DNA of 64,000 bases, taken from Photorhabdus heterorhabditis (GTDB taxonomy: Bacteria > Pseudomonadota > Gammaproteobacteria > Enterobacterales > Enterobacteriaceae). This document shows positions 58,770 to 64,000 of the stretch, piece after piece. The stretch is taken from positions 62,001 to 126,000 of the forward strand of contig NZ_RCWA01000008.1 in assembly GCF_018448905.1 (NCBI RefSeq), given 5' to 3'. Every line of letters begins with the position of its first letter. Positions within the stretch are counted from its first letter, which is position 1. The position numbers were made by a program, and so were the translations under genes. The notes beneath the pieces were generated by a model. That model saw nothing but the letters and a program-made list of their open reading frames with translations. It made no database searches and was not told the DNA's origin.

Positions 58770-59240
58770 TTGTAGATAAACCGTAAAGTCAGTAAAGCAA
58801 TTGAATTGCAATATCCCCCCCAGCAAGAAACCAAGTAACACATTGTTATATATAAAAATAACAATAAAACCCACACCATTTATACTTTCTTTTATATAAG
58901 GAAATTTCCCCTATCCAGTTTTCAGGTATTGTATGTAATTCTTTGTTATTAACGACCTGATAGAAATCACCTTATTGGTTATATTTCAATTAGCGATTCT
59001 TTCTATTCAGAATTCTCCAATTACAGAAATAATTTACTAGAAAATTTAATTCACATTTAAATCAATCCAATGGCATTGACATAAAAATAATTTAAAAATT
59101 AAAATTTATTTTATATTTTAATATAATCTGTATATTATCTTCCCAGGTCTTAGCTGGAAAAAAAACTGTTGAAGTGTTAAAACAGGTATTATGTTTTTCA
59201 TCTATATGACAACTGCAAAGCCTGAAAAATACAAGCATCT
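58770..59240. other. Divergent cyaA-hemC intergenic region
   Basis: About 470 bp, very AT-rich, especially 58980-59150. It must carry hemC promoters; candidate -10 elements occur near 59120-59140 (TATAATCT, TATTATCT) without a strong -35. I see no gene or stable RNA here. Confidence 0.6.
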
Positions 59241-60182
59241 ATGTCAACTAAAACTATCCGTATCGCAACCCGCCAAAGCCCTCTGGCTATGTGGCAAGCA
59301 TTATATGTTCAGAAAAAATTGCAACAATTTCATCCAGATCTGGCAGTTCAACTGGTTCCCATGGTAACCCAAGGAGACATCATTCTGGACACACCTCTGG
59401 CAAAAGTGGGTGGTAAGGGGCTATTTGTCAAAGAACTTGAACTAGCTCTGCTTGAAGGTCGGGCGGACATCGCCGTTCATTCGATGAAAGATGTACCCAT
59501 CTCTTTTCCCGAAGGGTTAGGATTAGTCACTATTTGCAAACGTGATGATCCACGTGATGCTTTTGTTTCTGTCAAATATCACTCTCTCGATAAACTGCCA
59601 ACAGGCAGCATTGTTGGTACATCAAGCTTACGCCGTCAGTGTCAACTCCGTGAATTACGCCCTGACCTGATTATCCGTGACCTTCGAGGTAATGTTGGAA
59701 CCCGTCTGAGTAAGCTGGATAATGGTCATTACGATGCTATCATTCTCGCTGTTGCAGGATTGAAAAGGTTAGAATTGCATGACCGTATCCGTACACCATT
59801 ATCCGCAAAACAGTCATTACCTGCCGTTGGTCAGGGAGCCGTGGGGATTGAATGCCGCCTTGACGACCAGCAAACACGAACTCTACTAGCACCATTAAAC
59901 CACTATGATACAGAAATCTGTGTTCTTGCCGAACGAGCAATGAACACCCGTCTGGAAGGAGGCTGTCAGGTACCAATAGGTAGCTATGCCATCTGGCAGG
60001 ATGGAAAAATCTGGCTGCGAGCATTGGTTGGAGCGCCAGATGGCAGCGTTATTATTCGTGGCGAGCGGACAGTTTTACCCAAAGATGCATGTCAAGCAGG
60101 CGTTGAACTGGCCAAAGAATTGTTGGAGCGGGGAGCAAGAGAAATTCTGGCGGAAGTTTATCAAGGCAATCCCCCTACATGA
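59241..60182 (+). CDS. hemC: Porphobilinogen deaminase HemC
   Basis: Polymerises four porphobilinogens into hydroxymethylbilane. 313 residues as in E. coli. [14 protein letters not shown] lies at the N-terminus, the catalytic Asp segment is [14 protein letters not shown], and the cofactor-binding cysteine is in [12 protein letters not shown] (about residue 242). First gene of hemCDXY; its stop overlaps hemD (ATGA). Confidence 0.98.
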   Translation: MSTKTIRIATRQSPLAMWQALYVQKKLQQFHPDLAVQLVPMVTQGDIILDTPLAKVGGKGLFVKELELALLEGRADIAVHSMKDVPISFPEGLGLVTICKRDDPRDAFVSVKYHSLDKLPTGSIVGTSSLRRQCQLRELRPDLIIRDLRGNVGTRLSKLDNGHYDAIILAVAGLKRLELHDRIRTPLSAKQSLPAVGQGAVGIECRLDDQQTRTLLAPLNHYDTEICVLAERAMNTRLEGGCQVPIGSYAIWQDGKIWLRALVGAPDGSVIIRGERTVLPKDACQAGVELAKELLERGAREILAEVYQGNPPT

Positions 60183-60919
60183 GCATTCTGGTAACACGCC
60201 CTTCTCCTGCCGGAGAAGAATTAGTTAGAAGATTACAGGCTGCGGGCAAAACTGCTTTCAGCGCACCTTTAATCGATATTCGCCCAGGTTCAGAACTGTC
60301 ACAACTGGCTGAAAAACTTTGCCATCTGAATACCGGTGATATGGTATTTCTGCTGTCAAAAAATGCAGTGCATTATGCAAACTCAAAGTTAAATCAAATT
60401 AATCTATCATGGCCAGACAAGCTGATTTATTATGCTATTGGCAGATCAACCGCTCTGGCTTTTCATCAACTGACTGGTATAAATATTGCCTGGCCATCAG
60501 AGGGCGAAACCAGCGAAATCCTGCTAGAACTACCCTCATTATATCAGGTTGAAAATAAACAAGCTTTGCTGCTCAGAGGAAATGGCGGGCGTGAACTTAT
60601 TGCCCAAACTTTGACAGAAAGAGGTGCCACAGTTAATTATTGTGAATGTTATTTTCGCCAGCGAGTAGATTACTCGGCAGCAGAATTCAGCGCCCGCTGG
60701 CAAAGATATGGGGTAAAAACTTTAGTTGTAACCAGCGGCGAAATACTGCAATTGTTATACAACTTAATACCCGACAGTGATCGAAACAGGTGGTTATTGA
60801 ATTGCCATCTTATTGTGGTAAGCGAACGTCTTGCACATACCGCCCGGAATTTGGGCTGGCAAGATGTCAAAGTTGCTAAAAGTGCAGATAATGATGCCTT
60901 AATTCAGGCCCTAGAATAA
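60179..60919 (+). CDS. hemD: Uroporphyrinogen-III synthase HemD
   Basis: Closes hydroxymethylbilane to uroporphyrinogen III with inversion of ring D. 246 residues, E. coli size. The family is poorly conserved; recognisable parts are [28 protein letters not shown] (where many have S-x-N-A), [16 protein letters not shown] and [13 protein letters not shown]. It is coupled to hemC through ATGA. Confidence 0.96.
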   Translation: MSILVTRPSPAGEELVRRLQAAGKTAFSAPLIDIRPGSELSQLAEKLCHLNTGDMVFLLSKNAVHYANSKLNQINLSWPDKLIYYAIGRSTALAFHQLTGINIAWPSEGETSEILLELPSLYQVENKQALLLRGNGGRELIAQTLTERGATVNYCECYFRQRVDYSAAEFSARWQRYGVKTLVVTSGEILQLLYNLIPDSDRNRWLLNCHLIVVSERLAHTARNLGWQDVKVAKSADNDALIQALE

Positions 60920-60939
60920 ACTGACATGGGATACCCACT

Positions 60940-62073
60940 ATGACGGAACAAAAACAGTCCGCCGAGACAATTGAAAAAGTAATAGAAAAGGTTGAACCCC
61001 CGCAACAGCCCGGAATAGAGCCTCAGAAGCAAAAACGTTCTGGCGTTCTGAGAAACATTATTACTATTGCAATTATTCTGGCAATCGGTGGTGGCCTTTA
61101 TTACTACGGACAACAGCAAAGCCACTTACTGAGTGCAGAGAACCATGAGCTGCGCCAACAACTGGAATCGCTGAAACATCAACAATCACAAGATCAGCAA
61201 CGTATTGAAGCTCTGTTCAAAGAACAGGCGAAAGCTTCGAGCAAGGTTGCCACACAAGCCGCACAAAATGAGCAATTGGATCGTCATCTGCAAGAATTAC
61301 AGGCCAAAATATCTGCGTTATCCAGTTCTGATGTAAAAAGCTGGCTACTGGCACAGGCTGATTTTCTAGTCAAAATGGCTGGACGAAAATTATGGAATGA
61401 CCAAGATGTCGTCACTGCCGCTGCTCTGCTAAAAAATGCAGATGCCAGTCTTGCTGAAATGAATGATCCAAGCCTAATTGAAATTCGTCGTGCAATTACA
61501 CAGGACATCAGCGAATTATCCGCCATTAGCCAAGTTGATTTTGATGGCATTATCCTGCGGGTTAATCAGCTCTCTAACCAAGTAGACAACCTGCGTCTGG
61601 CTGACAATACCCCCGATGGTTTACCAATGGATGAAGACAATCATGAATTGACCGGCACCTTATCCGAATGGCGCCAGAATCTGAGCAAAAGCTGGAACAG
61701 CTTTATGGATAACTTCATTACTATCCGTCGCCGTGATACTGCTGCTGAGCCATTATTGGCACCAAATCAGGATATCTATCTACGGGAAAATATCCGCGCC
61801 CGTTTATTGATTGCAGCTCAGGCAATACCGCGTCATCAAGGAGAAGTATTTAAACAATCACTGGAAACGGTTTCAACCTGGGTCAGAGCTTACTTTAATA
61901 TTAACGATCCAAATACTAAAGCATTCCTGGAAGAAATTGATTCACTGAGTCAGCAACCTATTTCCATTACTGTGCCAGATCATCTTTCAAGCCAGCCTTT
62001 ACTGGAAAAACTGATGCAAACCCGGGTCCGCAGCTTGCTGTCCCAATCTTCTGCAATCAATCAGGAGGGTTAA
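60940..62073 (+). CDS. hemX: HemX, membrane protein of the hem operon
   Basis: 377 residues: an N-terminal acidic/proline-rich cytoplasmic tail, one membrane span (about 37-57), a coiled-coil rich in Gln/Glu (about 65-125), and a helical periplasmic domain. It is often labelled uroporphyrinogen-III C-methyltransferase, but it has no SAM-binding methylase domain; its role is unproven. It lies between hemD and hemY as in E. coli. Confidence 0.94.
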   Translation: MTEQKQSAETIEKVIEKVEPPQQPGIEPQKQKRSGVLRNIITIAIILAIGGGLYYYGQQQSHLLSAENHELRQQLESLKHQQSQDQQRIEALFKEQAKASSKVATQAAQNEQLDRHLQELQAKISALSSSDVKSWLLAQADFLVKMAGRKLWNDQDVVTAAALLKNADASLAEMNDPSLIEIRRAITQDISELSAISQVDFDGIILRVNQLSNQVDNLRLADNTPDGLPMDEDNHELTGTLSEWRQNLSKSWNSFMDNFITIRRRDTAAEPLLAPNQDIYLRENIRARLLIAAQAIPRHQGEVFKQSLETVSTWVRAYFNINDPNTKAFLEEIDSLSQQPISITVPDHLSSQPLLEKLMQTRVRSLLSQSSAINQEG

Positions 62074-62076
62074 GCT

Positions 62077-63285
62077 ATGCTGAAAGTCCTGTTACTGTTT
62101 GTTGTGCTGATTGTTGGTATTGTGCTTGGTCCAATAGCTGCGGGTCATCAGGGGTATGTGCTAATTCAAACTGACAACTACAATATTGAAACTAGCGTTA
62201 CCGGTCTGTTTATTATATTTGTTCTTTTACAGTTAGTACTTTGCTTTCTTGGTTGGTGCTACCGCAGAGTTATGCGCACAAGCTCACGCACTCGAGGTTG
62301 GTTCCTTGGGCGCAAACGTAGCCGTGCCCATGCCCAAACAAAAGAAGCACTGATTAAACTGGCAGAAGGTGATTTCAAACAAGTGGAGCAATTGCTGACC
62401 CGTAATGCTGATCATGCAGAACAACCTGTAGTCAACTATTTACTGGCCGCTGAAGCGGCCCAGCAACGCGGAGATGAATTCCGTACTAATCAATATCTGG
62501 AACGTGCAGCAGAAGTCGCAGACAACAATCAGTTGCCTGTGGATATTACCCGTGTACGTATTCAACTAGCGCAAGGTGAAATTCATGCGGCCCGCCATGG
62601 TGTGGACAAACTACTGAATCAAGCTTCACGCCATCCAGAAGTGTTGCGCCTAGCTGAACAAGCTTATACAAGATCAGGGGCTTACCAGTCACTGATTGAC
62701 ATACTACCGACAATGGAAAAAATCCATCTGCATGATGAGTCACAAATTCATAAGCTGCGTCAACAAGCCTATATCGGTCTGATGAATCAATATATGTCAG
62801 AACAAGGCAGTGAAGGTTTAAAACGTTGGTGGCATGATCAAGGCCGTAAGATTCGTCATAATGTGGCTTTGCAAATTGCAATATCTGAACATTTGATCGA
62901 ATGTGACGATCATGAAACTGCACAAAAGATCATCCTGGAAAGTTTAAAACGTCAATACGATGAACGTTTACTACGGCTGATCCCACGGTTGAAAAATGAA
63001 GATCCAAAACCGGTACAAAAAGCACTGGACCATCAATTAAAGCAATATGGTGCTACTCCTTTATTGAATAGTACTCTTGGACAGGTTGCTTTACACCACG
63101 GAGAATGGGAAAAAGCAACAAAAGATTTTAAAGCAGCATTAGCTCAACGCCCCGATGCTCATGATTATGCCTGGCTAGCAGATGCATTGGATAAGTTACG
63201 CAAACCGGAAGAAGCGGCACAGGTTCGCCGTGAGGGATTGGTGCTAACTTTGAAGCGTAAGAGTAACGTAGTTCATAGCAAATAG
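62077..63285 (+). CDS. hemY: HemY, TPR membrane protein of the hem operon
   Basis: 402 residues: two N-terminal membrane spans (about 3-24 and 41-61), a basic stretch, then TPR-like helical repeats in the cytoplasm/periplasm boundary domain. Ortholog of E. coli HemY, which has been proposed to coordinate late haem-synthesis steps but is not the protoporphyrinogen oxidase of the same name. It starts 3 bp after hemX and is followed by a terminator. Confidence 0.95.
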   Translation: MLKVLLLFVVLIVGIVLGPIAAGHQGYVLIQTDNYNIETSVTGLFIIFVLLQLVLCFLGWCYRRVMRTSSRTRGWFLGRKRSRAHAQTKEALIKLAEGDFKQVEQLLTRNADHAEQPVVNYLLAAEAAQQRGDEFRTNQYLERAAEVADNNQLPVDITRVRIQLAQGEIHAARHGVDKLLNQASRHPEVLRLAEQAYTRSGAYQSLIDILPTMEKIHLHDESQIHKLRQQAYIGLMNQYMSEQGSEGLKRWWHDQGRKIRHNVALQIAISEHLIECDDHETAQKIILESLKRQYDERLLRLIPRLKNEDPKPVQKALDHQLKQYGATPLLNSTLGQVALHHGEWEKATKDFKAALAQRPDAHDYAWLADALDKLRKPEEAAQVRREGLVLTLKRKSNVVHSK

Positions 63286-63351
63286 CTCAGATAACACGGT
63301 ATCTTCGCTATCCAGTTACCGTTATTCTTTTCGCATTTTTCACACTTCACT

Positions 63352-63378
63352 AAAAATGCCCCATTCGAGGGCATTTTT
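63352..63378. terminator. Bidirectional terminator after hemY
   Basis: AAAAATGCCC (63352-63361) pairs perfectly with GGGCATTTTT (63369-63378) around a 7-nt loop; the A/T flanks serve as T-runs for hemY on the plus strand and for the TM2 gene on the minus strand. Confidence 0.88.
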
Positions 63379-63604
63379 CTAGCCATATTTTCTGGCGAAA
63401 TCTTCATCGGAAGTGCAGAGATAAATAATAAATTCAATAAACGAGATAAGTGAAGGAATGAACATCCAGCAAAATAGTAGGTATAAAATTCCCATGCCTA
63501 TCTTACCCAAATAAAATTTATGGGCGCCAAAGCTACCAAGAAAAAAATGCCAATAATGCCGCCACAATTCTGTTATTACTACCAGAAGAATGTACCCTTA
63601 TCAT
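63379..63604 (-). pseudogene. TM2-domain membrane protein with frameshift in a T7 run
   Basis: The frame from ATG 63602-63604 (after GTGGGG) reads MIRVHSSGSNNRIVAALLAFF, the usual start of TM2 proteins. The body LGSFGAHKFYLGKIG...FIEFIIYL lies in another frame. The break is a run of seven A on the plus strand (63541-63547); six would restore a single 74-residue protein with two membrane spans. It is thus a one-base insertion: a mutation, a phase-variable tract or a sequencing error. TM2 proteins have no defined function in bacteria. Confidence 0.85.
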
Positions 63605-63822
63605 CGCCCCACAATGTGGGCACGACTATGCAGATTCATGCAACATCTTTCCGCAGCCAAAGCATCCAATCATTCTTGATATTTATATATTCCCTTTAAG
63701 TAGGTTAAAAAAGTAACCAAGCCTATTTTATAGCGAAACCAGCAATCATATTTTCAGCTTTGCCTATATTAGATATTCATATCTGAACCGTTCATAGATT
63801 AAAGATATTCCTAAAGATGGGC

Positions 63823-63854
63823 CAAAAAAACACCTACCTTAGAAAGATAGGTGT
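63823..63854 (-). terminator. Minus-strand terminator near the right edge
   Basis: ACACCTA (63830-63836) pairs with TAGGTGT (63848-63854), extended by CCTT/AAGA, and is followed on the minus strand by seven T residues. It implies a transcript entering from the right. Confidence 0.75.
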
Positions 63855-63933
63855 ATAAATACAATCAGGTCTACAGACGGATAGTGCCTCACTCAACGTT
63901 GAGTCCGGTCGGTGATGAAAAGACAGCTGTATC

Positions 63934-64000
63934 TTATTCATCGTGACATGGACAATAGGCACCGATAATCGGCTCTGCATCATCCCTGGGTTTATGAAGC
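63934..64000 (-). CDS. C-terminal end of an unidentified gene (cut by window edge)
   Basis: An open minus-strand frame from the edge to TAA (63934-63936) gives 22 codons, ending in AYCPCHDE. No family can be named. Support comes from the strong minus-strand terminator 80 bp downstream. It could equally be chance open frame. Confidence 0.3.
   Translation of the reverse strand, partial: LHKPRDDAEPIIGAYCPCHDE

Overview
The window is a chromosomal segment of an enterobacterium of the Photorhabdus/Xenorhabdus type (Morganellaceae). The backbone genes read like E. coli orthologues in near-E. coli order, but the intergenic DNA is AT-rich, an ERIC repeat and decayed insertion sequences are present, and a large type VI secretion (T6SS) accessory block is inserted. 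Genus is an inference from gene content and codon use; no rRNA is present to settle it.

Layout. (1) 1-12046: minus-strand housekeeping run nsrR (partial), purA, hflC, hflK, hflX, hfq, miaA, mutL, amiB, tsaE, then divergent queG. (2) 12047-12689: non-coding DNA with three same-orientation DnaA boxes and an IHF-type site, at the position E. coli datA occupies (between queG and the glyVXY tRNAs). (3) 12690-17593: accessory insert with a secreted unknown protein, a LysR regulator facing a TTC38-like TPR protein and an EamA exporter, and a Phd/ParE-type toxin-antitoxin pair. (4) 17606-24187: three tRNA-Gly(GCC), orn, rsgA, psd, mscM.

(5) 24267-40989: T6SS block: a PAAR protein, an orphan TssF, VgrG, a DUF4123 chaperone, a small co-chaperone-like protein, and three tandem cassettes of Tox-REase-5 nuclease effector, Imm52-like immunity protein and PAAR tip. 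A VasX/BTH_I2691-like pore-forming effector follows, split by a -1 frameshift that carries an in-phase TTTAAAT heptamer. It is followed by four complete membrane immunity paralogues and a truncated fifth copy, repeated with an exact 965-bp period. The gene order matches the P. aeruginosa TecT/co-TecT/TseT/TsiT arrangement, with one chaperone set apparently serving three effectors. Both arrays keep their ends nearly constant and vary the segment likely to set effector-immunity specificity. This makes the block the most interesting part of the window.

(6) 40984-41767: relic of a YefM-type antitoxin with its GTAC-rich operator, nested inverted repeats, and the yigL terminator. (7) 41768-47782: yigL, pldB, recQ, yigI, rarD and an amber-interrupted GNAT gene. 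(8) 47872-48872: ERIC repeat, decayed IS630-family element and an IS1182-like scrap. (9) 48941-64000: corA, uvrD (with LexA box), yigB, xerC, yigA, dapF, lptM, cyaY, cyaA (conserved TTG start and CRP site), hemC-hemD-hemX-hemY, a frameshifted TM2-domain gene and the tail of another gene at the edge.

Relative to E. coli, the neighbours yjeT, nnr, pldA and rhtB/rhtC are missing at their expected positions.
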